A DNA stretch of 64,000 bases from Butyrivibrio sp. YAB3001 (GCF_900112195.1 NZ_FOKR01000005.1:62001-126000); one strand, 5' to 3'; positions 43,104 to 53,083 are shown, numbered from the stretch's first letter. Notes: generated by a model not told the origin, from the letters alone. Numbers and translations are program-made.

Positions 43104-44913
43104 CGGTGCTCTCCTTTCCTTCTCTATAATATTTAGCCTGAGTTTCAAACAGCTTGCTGTATATGCCTCCTTTTTTAAGAAGCTGGTCGTGAGTCCCTTC
43201 TTCCACAATCTTTCCGTTTTCTATAAGCAAAATACGATTGCAGAATCGTGTAGATGCTAATCTGTGAGAAATAAACACTGTAGTTTTATTCTTCATGATT
43301 TCATCGTATGACTCATATAAATTGTTCTCCGCTATGGGATCCAATGCTGCTGTCGGCTCATCCAATATAACAACAGGTGTCTGTTTATACAGCGCTCTAG
43401 CCAGCAAAAGCTTCTGCTTTTCTCCACCGGACAGATTGATACCATCATCCCAAAATGTTCTGTCAAACTTGGTCTTGATTCCATTATCCAGGGCCGATAT
43501 CTTCTCCCACAGCCCCGCCTGTTTTAAGCATTTTTCCACTAAATCAGAATCCACATTTTCTTCAGTTTCTTCCGCTACTATTTCTTCTATTGTTACCGGC
43601 AAAATAGAATAATCCTGAAAAACAGCACCAAAAAGTTTATAGTACTGAATTCGGTTAAGTTCTTTTACGTCAGTTCCATCGTACAATACCCGGCCTTTGG
43701 TAGGGTCTGTCAGCCCACAGATGAGCTTAGCAAGCGTCGTCTTTCCCGCACCATTTAATCCAACAATTGCAATGTGCTCTTCGGCTTTTATATTAAGGTT
43801 CATATCCTTGATAATAGCTTCACCGTCATCAGTATAGCTAAAGCTAACATTTTCAAAGGTTATCACTCCCGGAGCATCGGTTTTCTCGACAGGAATTCCA
43901 TCTTCCCTTTTATAGTACTCAGGATACTCCAGATAAGAACGGAAACGGTTCATTGCCATGCTTAGTCTTTTAAGATTATTCATCTGTCCAAGAATACTGC
44001 TAAGCCACACTGAAAAACCGGCAACCAGATTGAAATACAAAACAAACTCAGCTACAGTTATCTGATTTTTCCATATCATTCCGATCAAAACTATATAGGT
44101 TATTCCCTCTCTGATAAATGTCAGGCCGCTGTCTACTGCAGATACTCCAAATATTTTTGCAGTGTATCTGCGATACCAAGAAAGAAGTCCTGTCATGTTC
44201 TCTTTGTAGATCCGATCCATCCAGTCAGTCATATGGTAAAGCCTGATATCCTTAGCTGCCTGAATATCGTCTGATGCGCGGATGATATACTGCATCCGTT
44301 GTTCATATCCGACTTTTTCCTCGTTATTTGTATCAACCCACTTTAACAATCTTCTGTTTAAGATGAAGCTTATAAGCGTAGTTGCACACAAAATCAAAAT
44401 CAGTAGCGGATTCAGGCTCATCAGAATACCTGTAAATGCCACAAACCCTGCTAAATTTGAGAAAAATAACACTGCCGAATCATAGGTCTGTGCATAATAT
44501 GAAAAATTGCCATTGCAGCTTGAAAAGCTTTCACTCTGCAATTTTCTAAAATGCTCATTCTCCTGATTCCTGTAATCTGTCGTAAGTCCTTTTCGAGAAA
44601 CCATCTGCAGGAAAAAGTCATTCATTGTAAACTTGTTCCAATAGATCAGTTTATCTAAATACTTCTGCAGGCCTGTCAATATAGCCAGAGAAAATGTAAA
44701 TGCTACCGTCACTAATAGCAGATTCATCATTTGGCTTTTTCCAGTAATCATTCCTATTACTGTTTTGGGCAAAAAAGCCGTAATCACCGGAATAAGTGCA
44801 TTTATCACGATAATGCATGAGCAATATACCAAAAGCGGAGGATACTTTTCTTTTGTAACCCTCACACAGTAGGCCAGATTTTGCAGGATTGTATACTTTT
44901 TATCTTGATTCAT
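43081..44913 (-). CDS. ABC exporter half-transporter (permease-ATPase fusion), first of pair
   Basis: A 610-residue half-transporter of the MsbA/McjD-like exporter group. Six membrane helices occupy the first ~320 residues. The ATPase domain has Walker A GLNGAGKTTLAKL, Q-loop AVFQDYSILP, signature LSGGEKQKLLLARAL, Walker B PVVILDEPTAALDP and FISHRLAS. It is closely similar in layout to its downstream partner and overlaps it, which argues for a heterodimer. Upstream lies a GHKL/LytTR two-component pair separated by a terminator, which may regulate it. The substrate is unknown. Confidence 0.92.
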   Translation of the reverse strand: MNQDKKYTILQNLAYCVRVTKEKYPPLLVYCSCIIVINALIPVITAFLPKTVIGMITGKSQMMNLLLVTVAFTFSLAILTGLQKYLDKLIYWNKFTMNDFFLQMVSRKGLTTDYRNQENEHFRKLQSESFSSCNGNFSYYAQTYDSAVLFFSNLAGFVAFTGILMSLNPLLILILCATTLISFILNRRLLKWVDTNNEEKVGYEQRMQYIIRASDDIQAAKDIRLYHMTDWMDRIYKENMTGLLSWYRRYTAKIFGVSAVDSGLTFIREGITYIVLIGMIWKNQITVAEFVLYFNLVAGFSVWLSSILGQMNNLKRLSMAMNRFRSYLEYPEYYKREDGIPVEKTDAPGVITFENVSFSYTDDGEAIIKDMNLNIKAEEHIAIVGLNGAGKTTLAKLICGLTDPTKGRVLYDGTDVKELNRIQYYKLFGAVFQDYSILPVTIEEIVAEETEENVDSDLVEKCLKQAGLWEKISALDNGIKTKFDRTFWDDGINLSGGEKQKLLLARALYKQTPVVILDEPTAALDPIAENNLYESYDEIMKNKTTVFISHRLASTRFCNRILLIENGKIVEEGTHDQLLKKGGIYSKLFETQAKYYREGKESTDEDSKEN

Positions 44914-44961
44914 CCCTTTGTCCTTTCGAATTTCTTATGCTTGCCTCAATATACCACAAAT

Positions 44962-44992
44962 AAAAAGCCACTCACGTTTGTTTCGCGAGTGG
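44962..44992 (-). terminator. Intrinsic terminator after the GHKL kinase gene
   Basis: CCACTCGCG/CGTGAGTGG stem on the minus strand (44992-44984 with 44976-44968), followed by a short T-run (complement of 44962-44966). It is 25 bp past the kinase stop and separates it from the exporter genes. Confidence 0.8.
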
Positions 44993-45016
44993 TCGTAATA
45001 TGCACCTGAATGGCAT

Positions 45017-45691
45017 CTATTTCATAGGCAATAATATTTCTGTAGCAAATACACCATCCTCATGCTGACGGTTTATAAATCCGTTATTCTTTTCAACTAT
45101 ATAATCAATACGTGAGAGTCCAAATCCGTGATTATCTCCACCCTTCGTCGATAAATACTGATTCTTTTTGCCCTTTTGGGGTTTCCCGTTCATAGAATTA
45201 TAAACAGATATGTATAACTGCTCTTTCAAGATACCGACAAATATTCTCACAAATCTGTTGGAATCCTGTTCCTCACGCATTACTGCTTCCATTGCATTAT
45301 CTAAAAGATTTCCGATGATTGTACATAAATCTATCTCTGAAACAGAAAGCTTTTCAGGAACAATAGCTTTTACATTAACCTCTATACCTTTTGAGTTCAT
45401 TACAGAGATTTTACTGTTTAGTATTGCATCTACCATTACATTTCCGGTCTTTATGACTGTATCTACAGTTGTCAGATCAGCATTCAGATTCCATAGATAC
45501 TCCCTGGTCTTCTCTTCATCCCCGCACAAAGCGAGCAAAGTCTGAATATGATTATGATAATCATGTCTCCAACCGCGCATAGTTTTATAAATATGCTGAA
45601 CTTCTTCACAGTGTTTTTCAATCAAGTCAGACTGATATTCAGCGATACGTCTGTCTATCATTCTTCCAAATAGCCTATCAAATAAATTCAT
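45017..45691 (-). CDS. Soluble GHKL-type sensor kinase (AgrC-like, without membrane sensor)
   Basis: A 224-residue protein consisting almost only of the dimerisation helix and ATPase domain of AgrC/ComD-type kinases. The phospho-acceptor is in MRGWRHDYHNHIQTLL, the N-box is IIGNLLDNAMEAVM, and the G-box is HGFGLSRIDYIVEK. Relatives normally carry five to seven membrane helices in front. Here the protein starts with a short amphipathic stretch (MNLFDRLFGRMIDRRIAEY) and no membrane segment. It may be cytoplasmic or rely on another receptor. The start is 6 bp after the regulator stop. Confidence 0.88.
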   Translation of the reverse strand: MNLFDRLFGRMIDRRIAEYQSDLIEKHCEEVQHIYKTMRGWRHDYHNHIQTLLALCGDEEKTREYLWNLNADLTTVDTVIKTGNVMVDAILNSKISVMNSKGIEVNVKAIVPEKLSVSEIDLCTIIGNLLDNAMEAVMREEQDSNRFVRIFVGILKEQLYISVYNSMNGKPQKGKKNQYLSTKGGDNHGFGLSRIDYIVEKNNGFINRQHEDGVFATEILLPMK

Positions 45692-45697
45692 TGCCTT

Positions 45698-46411
45698 TTA
45701 TATCTTTCCTTTAAAATACCGGATAAATGCAAGATTCACTTCATTATATTTTCGCCTGGACAGTGGCACTATTTCATCGTTTTCCAAAACAATTTCTGTT
45801 TTGCCGATTTGCTTAACCCTTTCAAGATTGACAAGATAAGAACGATGCACTCTAACAAACTGCTCTCCGAAACTTTTCTCCAGTTCAGTTATGGATACTT
45901 TTTGTTCAATCAAACCGCTTGTTGTATGAATCACGCAGGAATGCGAAAACACTTCAACATATAATATATTTCTTAAATTTAGCCTGAGAGTCTCGCCCTT
46001 TTCCTGCAATATGATATAAGGTTCAACCAGCCTTATACGCTCTATTGCTTTATCCATAGCTTTATAGAATCTATCTCGTTCCAAAGGCTTCATTAAGTAA
46101 TGAATAGCGTCAACATCATATCCTTCTGCTATAAAATCAGGAAAACCTGTAACAAAAACGATTTGCAACTCGCTGCTACCCATCCGAAGTTCTCTGGCAA
46201 GCTCCACCCCATTCATTTTTCCCATTTCAATATCAAGGATCAAAACATGATAATCTTTTTCGTCGGCATATTGAAAAAGAAATTCCTCTGCAGAGATAAA
46301 AGTATGAATTTCAATAGATCTGTAATTTAAACGTGCCCATGTATTTAGGAAGCCTATGACATAGTCCTGATCCACATTGTTGTCATCACAAACAGCAATC
46401 TTATATTTCAT
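45698..46411 (-). CDS. LytTR-family response regulator
   Basis: A 237-residue regulator with a receiver domain (KIAVCDDNNVD acidic pair, phospho-acceptor Asp in VLILDIEMGKMNG, Lys in YLMKPLERD) and a LytTR DNA-binding domain (ETLRLNLRNILYVEVFSH, FVRVHRSYLVNLERVKQI, IVPLSRRKYNEV). AgrA-type regulators of this class control quorum-sensing, bacteriocin and exporter genes. It is paired with the soluble GHKL kinase. The nearest likely target is the ABC exporter pair downstream. No small signal-peptide gene was seen nearby. Confidence 0.93.
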   Translation of the reverse strand: MKYKIAVCDDNNVDQDYVIGFLNTWARLNYRSIEIHTFISAEEFLFQYADEKDYHVLILDIEMGKMNGVELARELRMGSSELQIVFVTGFPDFIAEGYDVDAIHYLMKPLERDRFYKAMDKAIERIRLVEPYIILQEKGETLRLNLRNILYVEVFSHSCVIHTTSGLIEQKVSITELEKSFGEQFVRVHRSYLVNLERVKQIGKTEIVLENDEIVPLSRRKYNEVNLAFIRYFKGKI

Positions 46412-46441
46412 AAGCTCCTCCTTTCCATGAACATTATAATT

Positions 46442-48049
46442 TTATAATTCATCAGGAATCATCTGAAAATGTCTCAAAGCATCCTCTATTGCTTTAACCT
46501 TGACTTTCTTACTGGGTATTTCGCCCTTGGAAAGCAAGACAACAGTCTCAACATGGACGCTGTGACTAAACATATCACAGGGACGTATTGCCTTAAGAGC
46601 ATAACCACCATCAGTTAATATTCTAAGATCTCTTGCAAGAGTTGCGCTGTCGCAGCTCACATATACTATACGCTCAGGTCTCATATTAAGCATGGTCTCA
46701 AGGCACTTTTCATCACAGCCTTTTCTTGGCGGATCCACAACAATCACATCAGGATGAAGTGCTTTTTCTTTTTGTGAATCTGAGCCATTTGCATCATCAT
46801 TCCTTGTAAAGCTTCCCTTCCCTTCATAGAAATCCGGCAAAACCTCCTCCGCTTTTCCACAATAGAAGTCAGCATTATCAATTCCGTTTCTTTTTGCATT
46901 TTCCTTCGCATCTTCAATTGCATCAGGTATTATTTCAACGCCATAGACATGTCCTGCTGCCTTTGCCATAGACAATGTAATAGTGCCTATTCCGCAGTAC
47001 AAATCCCAGACAGTCTCTTTTCCTGTAAGATCTGCATAGTCAATTGCCTGCTTGTAGAGCTTTTGTGTCTGAACCGGATTCACCTGATAAAAGGACAATG
47101 GTGAAATATCAAATTTTAGCCCGCAAAGAGTATCTGAAATAGTATCTTTTCCCCAGATTGTATGTATCTCAGTTCCCATTATTACATTGGTCTTTTCTGT
47201 ATTGATGCTGACAGAGATACTCTTCATTCCCTTTATCTGCGAAAGTCTCTTTACAAGTTTGCTTTGTTTCTGGATATATTCAACTGATAACTCTTTCGTG
47301 GCTGTCTTTTTTCCATGTGCAGCGCTATTATCCACTTTTCCTCTTCCAGCTCCTCTGTAGTTGATAACAAAGCATACCATTATCTCACCGGAAGAAAAAC
47401 CCTTTCTTATAAGCACATGCCTAAGAAGCCCTTTTCCGCTTGCTTCATCATAAGCCTTAACATTATTCTTTTTCATATGTGAAAGAACAATGTCCAATAT
47501 CTCTTTGTTTTCCTCAGTTCCGATGATACAGTCAGAGACTGGAATAATACTATGGGTTCTTCCCGCGTAAAATCCGGCAACAGGATTACCATTTTTGTCA
47601 GTCCCTATAGGAAACTGAGCCTTGTTGCGATATCTCCATGGCTCTTCCATCCCAATTATCGGTTCCATAATGCTATCAATAAATGACTCATCAAAGCCGC
47701 CAAGTCGTACTATATTATTCCTGACTTTGCTTTGTTTAAACAAAAGCTCTCTCTCATAAGTCATGTTCTGAAGCTGACATCCACCGCACTGTCTTGCAAT
47801 CCCGCACGGAGCCTCTTGTCTGAACCTGGAAGGACTGATCACTTTTTCAAGATGAGCATAGGCATAGTTCTTTTTTGCCTTCATTACCTTTGCGCTCACC
47901 ACATCTCCAATGACAGCGTCCTTTATAAAAAGGGTATAGCCATCAACTTTGCCTATACCCTCCCCATCAGTACCAATATCAGTTATTTCTACAGTTAATA
48001 TATCATCTTTGTTATACATGAAATCTTGTTTTGCTATCTTTTTATTCAT
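46442..48049 (-). CDS. rlmD: 23S rRNA (uracil-1939-C5)-methyltransferase
   Basis: A 535-residue SAM-dependent methyltransferase of the RumA/TrmA family. It has an N-terminal TRAM RNA-binding domain (DILTVEITDIGTDGEGIGKVDGY), iron-sulfur cysteines around CGIARQCGGCQLQNM, SAM-binding WDLYCGIGTITLSMA and the catalytic region VVDPPRKGCDEK with VYVSCDSATLARDL and HSVHVETVVLL. Two low-conservation insertions (about 228-245 and 405-422) make it longer than E. coli RlmD. The C-terminal tail is short, unlike the long-tailed fragment at 38631-39062. It may also modify other uracil positions. Confidence 0.94.
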   Translation of the reverse strand: MNKKIAKQDFMYNKDDILTVEITDIGTDGEGIGKVDGYTLFIKDAVIGDVVSAKVMKAKKNYAYAHLEKVISPSRFRQEAPCGIARQCGGCQLQNMTYERELLFKQSKVRNNIVRLGGFDESFIDSIMEPIIGMEEPWRYRNKAQFPIGTDKNGNPVAGFYAGRTHSIIPVSDCIIGTEENKEILDIVLSHMKKNNVKAYDEASGKGLLRHVLIRKGFSSGEIMVCFVINYRGAGRGKVDNSAAHGKKTATKELSVEYIQKQSKLVKRLSQIKGMKSISVSINTEKTNVIMGTEIHTIWGKDTISDTLCGLKFDISPLSFYQVNPVQTQKLYKQAIDYADLTGKETVWDLYCGIGTITLSMAKAAGHVYGVEIIPDAIEDAKENAKRNGIDNADFYCGKAEEVLPDFYEGKGSFTRNDDANGSDSQKEKALHPDVIVVDPPRKGCDEKCLETMLNMRPERIVYVSCDSATLARDLRILTDGGYALKAIRPCDMFSHSVHVETVVLLSKGEIPSKKVKVKAIEDALRHFQMIPDEL

Positions 48050-48052
48050 GAA

Positions 48053-48547
48053 TTACTCTTTCCAATGCAGTCTGTGCAATTCCCCCTGCTGCTCAAGTCC
48101 TGCAAAATTATTTTGTCTAAGCGCTTCATAAAGCACAATAGCTACAGAATTTGACAAATTCAAAGATCTGATATCATGCCCCATTGGAATTCTGATACAG
48201 GTCTCCTCATTATCCACAAGAATTTCCTCCGGAATTCCTGCGCTCTCTTTACCAAACATGATAAAATCATCCATTCCAAACTGAACATCCGTGTATGATT
48301 TCTTTGCTTTAGTAGTAGCCATCCATATCTTTGCTCCGGGATGTTTTTCCTTAAAATCCTCAAAATCCACATATCTGGTAACGTCAAGATGTTCCCAATA
48401 ATCCATTCCGGCTCTTCTTAAATCTTTTTCCCCAAGCCTGAATCCCAGTGGCTCTATCAAATGAAGACTACTTCCTGTTGCCACACAGGTTCTTCCTATA
48501 TTTCCGGTATTCTGAGGTATCTCAGGCTGATGTAATATAATATGCAT
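48053..48547 (-). CDS. trmL: tRNA (cytidine/uridine-34-2'-O)-methyltransferase
   Basis: A 164-residue SPOUT-class enzyme methylating the ribose of the wobble base. The TrmL pattern is complete: HIILHQPEIPQNTGNIGRTC, LIEPLGFRL, RAGMDYW, FGKESAGIPEEI, IRIPMGHDIRSLNLSNSVAIVLYEALRQ, the last holding the SAM-binding knot. The longer open frame up to 48628 lies inside the kinase gene. The ATG at 48547 has AGAGGAATAAA upstream and sits one base after the kinase stop. Confidence 0.95.
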   Translation of the reverse strand: MHIILHQPEIPQNTGNIGRTCVATGSSLHLIEPLGFRLGEKDLRRAGMDYWEHLDVTRYVDFEDFKEKHPGAKIWMATTKAKKSYTDVQFGMDDFIMFGKESAGIPEEILVDNEETCIRIPMGHDIRSLNLSNSVAIVLYEALRQNNFAGLEQQGELHRLHWKE

Positions 48548-48548
48548 T

Positions 48549-49979
48549 TTATTCCTCTTCATCCATCGCAGCCGCTTTAGGCAGCGAGAAAATAAATTCT
48601 GTTCCAACACCGGTTGTGCTGATAACATTTATGTTTTCTTCGTGGGCTTTAATGATTTCTTTTACGATAGCAAGCCCCAGGCCTGTGCCTTTTTTATCTT
48701 TTCCTCGTGAAAGATCAGATTTATAAAATCTGTCAAAAATAAGCTTCTGATCCTCCTTGGGAATTCCGATTCCGCTATCCTTAACAGAGACAAAAACCTT
48801 ACTGTGTTTCTCTGTAGTTTCAATCTTGACGCTTGATTCCTTATGACTGAATTTGATGGCATTATCCACAAGATTGTAAAGAACCTGTTGAATCTTGCTC
48901 ATATCAGCGTTGACAAGCATTTTCTCATCAGTAAGTACAAGTTCTATCGCAATCTTTTTATCAATGCAGATTCCGCCAAAAGACTCTGCCACGTTTCTAA
49001 TAACCTGGTTTATATCAAAATCACTTCTATCAAGCAACATTCCCTTAGTATTAAGGTTGTTCAGAGTAAGAAGTTCGTTGGTAAGCTTAGTAAGTCTGTC
49101 AGTTTCATTTATAACAATTCCAAGATACTTACTGTGCATCTCTTCCGGAATTGTCCCATCCTGCATGGCAACCAGATATCCTCTTATTGACGTAAGCGGC
49201 GATCTGAAATCATGAGAGACGTTTGCAATAAACTTTTTCTGATCATCTTCCTGCCTTGCGATCTCTCCTGCCATATATGATAGAGATGCCGCAAGATAGC
49301 CCATTTCATCTTCTGATTCAACAGAAAATTCATAGCTCATATTTCCTGCCGCATACTGCTCTGTTGCGGTAGTTATTTTCCTAAGCGGAACATACACAAG
49401 CTCCGTGAAGAAAATAAGGATTATCATTGATAGCAAGAAAAGAACTATCAGCATCAGGTAAGAAATGTTCAGAAATTCATTTGCAGAATTCTGAATATCC
49501 GCTATCGAAGTGTGTACTACAACATAAGCCTGTACCTTGAAATTGGCTGTTATCGGAGCAAATACACTAAGCACATCCCTGTCAAAACTTCCAAAAAAGT
49601 TTCCTGTCGTGTAATAAGAACTACCTGTTACCGTCGGATCAAATCCCTCGATCACTATCTCCTGTCCCGGTCCAAGATTTCTTGACGAGTCAAGAACCAG
49701 TCTTCCTGAAGGGTTTACTATCCATATAGATGACTTATCCATATATTTGGACAATGCAACCAGCTGCATATGCACTGTTTCAAGAGAAGTCTCACTGTTA
49801 TACAGATCAGCCGCATAAGTATTGGCTATCTGGGTTGCAACCTGATACATGGAGTCAGCCTTGTCACGCCTTAGTCTTTCATAAGTCATGCTGTAAACAA
49901 AGGTAGCAACTACAACAAATCCGAAGATTCCAAATAAAAGATATGCCAGCAAAAATTTTAAATAAAGAGTTCTCTTCAT
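48549..49979 (-). CDS. PhoR-like sensor histidine kinase with HAMP domain
   Basis: A 476-residue kinase with two membrane helices (about 8-30 and 168-192), an extracytoplasmic sensor domain of about 135 residues, a HAMP linker (VPLRKITTATEQYAAGNMSYEF), the phospho-acceptor box (FIANVSHDFRSPLTSIRGY) and a catalytic domain (NLVDNAIKFS, VKDSGIGIPKED, GTGLGLAIVKEIIKAHEE). The start abuts the regulator stop by a single base. The signal is unknown. Confidence 0.94.
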   Translation of the reverse strand: MKRTLYLKFLLAYLLFGIFGFVVVATFVYSMTYERLRRDKADSMYQVATQIANTYAADLYNSETSLETVHMQLVALSKYMDKSSIWIVNPSGRLVLDSSRNLGPGQEIVIEGFDPTVTGSSYYTTGNFFGSFDRDVLSVFAPITANFKVQAYVVVHTSIADIQNSANEFLNISYLMLIVLFLLSMIILIFFTELVYVPLRKITTATEQYAAGNMSYEFSVESEDEMGYLAASLSYMAGEIARQEDDQKKFIANVSHDFRSPLTSIRGYLVAMQDGTIPEEMHSKYLGIVINETDRLTKLTNELLTLNNLNTKGMLLDRSDFDINQVIRNVAESFGGICIDKKIAIELVLTDEKMLVNADMSKIQQVLYNLVDNAIKFSHKESSVKIETTEKHSKVFVSVKDSGIGIPKEDQKLIFDRFYKSDLSRGKDKKGTGLGLAIVKEIIKAHEENINVISTTGVGTEFIFSLPKAAAMDEEE

Positions 49980-50681
49980 TTACTGTTGTACCTCAAATTT
50001 GTAGCCAATACCCCAGATTGTAGCAAGTCTCCAATTATCGTGGTCGCTAAGTTTCTCACGAAGTCTTTTTATATGAACATCTACAGTTCTAGTATCACCG
50101 ATGTACTCATAACCCCATATCTGATCCAAAAGCTGTTCTCTTGTGAAAACATGATTTGGAGAAGCTGCAAGAAAATACAAAAGCTCCAGCTCCTTAGGCG
50201 GCATATCAACTCTCTCACCCATATAGGTAACTGAATAATTGGTCATATTTATCTCAAGATCAGGATATCTGACAACCTTGTCATTAGTCTCCTGAGGCTC
50301 CTGAACCTGAGGTTTATAGCGCCTTAGAACTGCCTTTACTCTTGCCACAAGTTCTTTTGAATCAAAGGGCTTCTCCATGTAGTCGTCAGCCCCCATCTCA
50401 AGTCCCAACACCTTATCAAAAACCTCTCCCTTTGCAGAAAGCATAATGATAGGTGTCTGAGATTTGGTTCTAATTTCCCTGCATACCTGATATCCATCTA
50501 TCCCCGGAAGCATAAGATCCAAAAGCACAAGATTAGGCTTAAAAGTATCAAATGTATTTATAGCCGTCTCGCCATCATTACAAATTTTTGTTTCAAAGCA
50601 TTCCTTTATCAGATACAAAGAAATCAGCTCTGCTATATTATTATCATCATCCACAATTAGAATTTTTTGTTTTGTAGCCAT
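49980..50681 (-). CDS. PhoB/OmpR-family response regulator
   Basis: A 233-residue regulator with receiver (ILIVDDDNNIAEL, phospho-acceptor Asp in LVLLDLMLPGIDGY, IIMLSAKGE, DDYMEKPFDSKEL) and a winged-helix effector (PPKELELLYFLAASPNHVFTREQLLDQIWGYEY, RTVDVHIKRLREKL, WGIGYKFEVQ). It is encoded directly upstream of its kinase and 8 bp downstream of mutS2, so it may share a transcript with mutS2. Confidence 0.95.
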   Translation of the reverse strand: MATKQKILIVDDDNNIAELISLYLIKECFETKICNDGETAINTFDTFKPNLVLLDLMLPGIDGYQVCREIRTKSQTPIIMLSAKGEVFDKVLGLEMGADDYMEKPFDSKELVARVKAVLRRYKPQVQEPQETNDKVVRYPDLEINMTNYSVTYMGERVDMPPKELELLYFLAASPNHVFTREQLLDQIWGYEYIGDTRTVDVHIKRLREKLSDHDNWRLATIWGIGYKFEVQQ

Positions 50682-50689
50682 TTAACCCC

Positions 50690-53083
50690 TCACTTAATAA
50701 AAGTAACAATTGTAACCCCTGCATCACCCTCGCCGAATTCCCCAAGCTTGAATGATTTAACATATGGAACGCCCTTAAGATAATTGTGCACTGCCTGTCT
50801 TAAAATGCCGGAACCTTTTCCGTGAACAACTCTAACGGTATTAAGATGAGACATATAGGCATCATCCAGATACTTATCCAGCGCAGAAATAGCATCATCA
50901 CTGTTTTTACCGATAAGATTTATTTCTGTTCTGATACTTGCTGCCCTTGAAAGATCCATCTTACCGCCACTTGTATTTCTTCCGTAGAATTTCTTCATGG
51001 CGCTCTTGCCATCGTCGTCAGCCACAAGCACAAGATCTCGGATATTTGCCTTGGTCCTCATGATTCCGCACTGTACAAAAAGATATCCGTCTTTATCAGG
51101 CTTGGAACTTATCGTGCCCTTTAATCCCATAGAAACTATCTTAACTGACTCACCAAGCTTAAGCTGAGACTCTTTTAAAATAGGATGCGTCTCTTTTGAA
51201 AGGTCTTTCTTTGCAGAAATAGCTTTATTCTTGGCAGAAATCTTCTGACCCACATTGGTCCTGGCCCTCTCAAGATCCTGAATGCTTGCTCCCGGTCCAA
51301 CTTTTCTGAAAGTCCTTATCGTCTCATCAGCTAAATCCTTGGCCTCCTGTAAGATATTTCTTGCCTCTTCATTAGCTTCTCTGATAATCTCTTCCTTCTG
51401 CCTGTCAAGCTTGTCAGTTTTTTGTTCAAGTTGCTCTTTTAAGTCTGCAATCTCTTTCTTATAGCTGGCAATTTCCTCTTTCTCGCTCTCAATTGTCTTC
51501 CTGCTCTTTTCAAGGTCTGCCAAAAGATCTTCAAACCTCTTATCTTCTGTGCCAATCTGTTCCTTGGCAGCTTCGATAATATCATCAGACAATCCAAGCT
51601 TTGAAGATATCGCAAAAGCATTACTCTTTCCGGGTATGCCGATAAGAAGTCTGTAGGTCGGACGAAGGGATTCCACATCAAACTCGCAGCTTGCATTCTG
51701 AATTCCCGGTGTGTTAAGGGCATATACCTTAAGTTCACTATAGTGTGTCGTAGCAAGAGTGCGCACCTTCCTGCTGTGAAGATTATTAAGTATCGCTATT
51801 GCGAGCGCTGCGCCTTCTGTGGGGTCTGTTCCTGCACCAAGCTCATCGAAAAGACAAAGCGAATTCTCATCAGCATTTTTCAATATGGAAACAGTGTTTG
51901 TCATATGCGATGAGAAAGTTGAAAGGGACTGCTCAATACTCTGCTCATCACCAATATCCGCATAAACCTCATTAAAAACAGATAGTTCTGACCTGTCACC
52001 TGCCGGAATTGCAAGACCTGCCTGTCCCATAAGTGTTAAAAGACCTACAGTCTTAAGGGTAACCGTCTTACCACCTGTGTTAGGTCCTGTGATAATCAGC
52101 ATATCGAAATCACGTCCGGCGTATACATCAATAGGAACCACCTTGTCTTTTGCAATAAGAGGATGTCTTCCCTTTCTGATGTTGAAAGCATGCTGATCAT
52201 TAAAAACAGGTGTTATGGCATTTATTTCAAGAGCATAGGATGCTTTGGCAAAGACAAAATCAAGATCTGTCATTATCTCTGAATCATACTTAATTGCTTC
52301 GACATGCTCTGCTGCCTGAAGGCTAAGCTCCAGCAAAATCTTCTCAATCTCTGCATTTTCCTGAAGCATAAGTTCTTTGATCTTATTATTCAGCTCAACC
52401 ACTGCTGCAGGCTCAATAAAAAGAGTAGAACCTGACGAAGACTGATCATGAACAATACCATTTATCTGTGACTTAAACTCAGAACGAACAGGAACGCAAT
52501 ATCTGTCATCACGCATGGTAACAACCGCATCCTGCAGATAAGTTCTCATGGAACCGTTTATCAGTTTGTTGAGCTGTTCATGTATCCTGTCATTTGTAAG
52601 CATGATCCCGCGTCTTATATGCTTAAGTGCAGGGCTTGCCTCTGAGCTCATCTCTTCATCTGAAATTATGCATCTTCTTATCTCAGTTGAAAGAGGAGTT
52701 AACGGCTCTAACATGCTAAAAGATTCTGTGAGTGAATCTCCGGCCTCATCATCCCTCTGACTTCTTCCATATGCCTTGATACGACTTACGTTTTCAAGAA
52801 AAGCTGCAATCTTAAGAAGTCCCGGCATATCAAGAGAACTGCCTATCTTAAGCGCCTTTAGTGAACCGCTAAAATCTCTATTGTCACCAAAAGAAACTGA
52901 ACCCTTCTTAAAAATTCTTGCAATAGCATCTGATGTCTTTTGCTGATTCTTCCTAATCTCATCAATATCAGCAGATGGTACAAGTTCTCTGCACAGTTTC
53001 TTACCGGGCTCAGAAGTCGCATGTTCTGTAAGTCTTTCTATTATTTTATCGTACTCAAGTACGTGTAATGCTTTCTTATTCAT
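50690..53083 (-). CDS. mutS2: MutS2 ATPase / endonuclease with Smr domain
   Basis: A 797-residue MutS-family protein without the mismatch-recognition domain. It has the lever/clamp helices, the ABC-type ATPase (Walker A GPNTGGKTVTLKT, LFDELGAGTDPTEGAAL Walker B, ATTHYSELK), a long charged coiled coil (about 515-610), a KOW-like segment (GESVKIVSMGLKGTIS) and a C-terminal Smr domain (HLNTVRVVHGKGSGILRQAV). MutS2 proteins suppress recombination and, in Bacillus, split collided ribosomes. All key motifs are intact. The gene diverges from the HtrA-like gene across 264 bp in which I saw no clear gene or strong promoter consensus. Confidence 0.96.
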   Translation of the reverse strand: MNKKALHVLEYDKIIERLTEHATSEPGKKLCRELVPSADIDEIRKNQQKTSDAIARIFKKGSVSFGDNRDFSGSLKALKIGSSLDMPGLLKIAAFLENVSRIKAYGRSQRDDEAGDSLTESFSMLEPLTPLSTEIRRCIISDEEMSSEASPALKHIRRGIMLTNDRIHEQLNKLINGSMRTYLQDAVVTMRDDRYCVPVRSEFKSQINGIVHDQSSSGSTLFIEPAAVVELNNKIKELMLQENAEIEKILLELSLQAAEHVEAIKYDSEIMTDLDFVFAKASYALEINAITPVFNDQHAFNIRKGRHPLIAKDKVVPIDVYAGRDFDMLIITGPNTGGKTVTLKTVGLLTLMGQAGLAIPAGDRSELSVFNEVYADIGDEQSIEQSLSTFSSHMTNTVSILKNADENSLCLFDELGAGTDPTEGAALAIAILNNLHSRKVRTLATTHYSELKVYALNTPGIQNASCEFDVESLRPTYRLLIGIPGKSNAFAISSKLGLSDDIIEAAKEQIGTEDKRFEDLLADLEKSRKTIESEKEEIASYKKEIADLKEQLEQKTDKLDRQKEEIIREANEEARNILQEAKDLADETIRTFRKVGPGASIQDLERARTNVGQKISAKNKAISAKKDLSKETHPILKESQLKLGESVKIVSMGLKGTISSKPDKDGYLFVQCGIMRTKANIRDLVLVADDDGKSAMKKFYGRNTSGGKMDLSRAASIRTEINLIGKNSDDAISALDKYLDDAYMSHLNTVRVVHGKGSGILRQAVHNYLKGVPYVKSFKLGEFGEGDAGVTIVTFIK

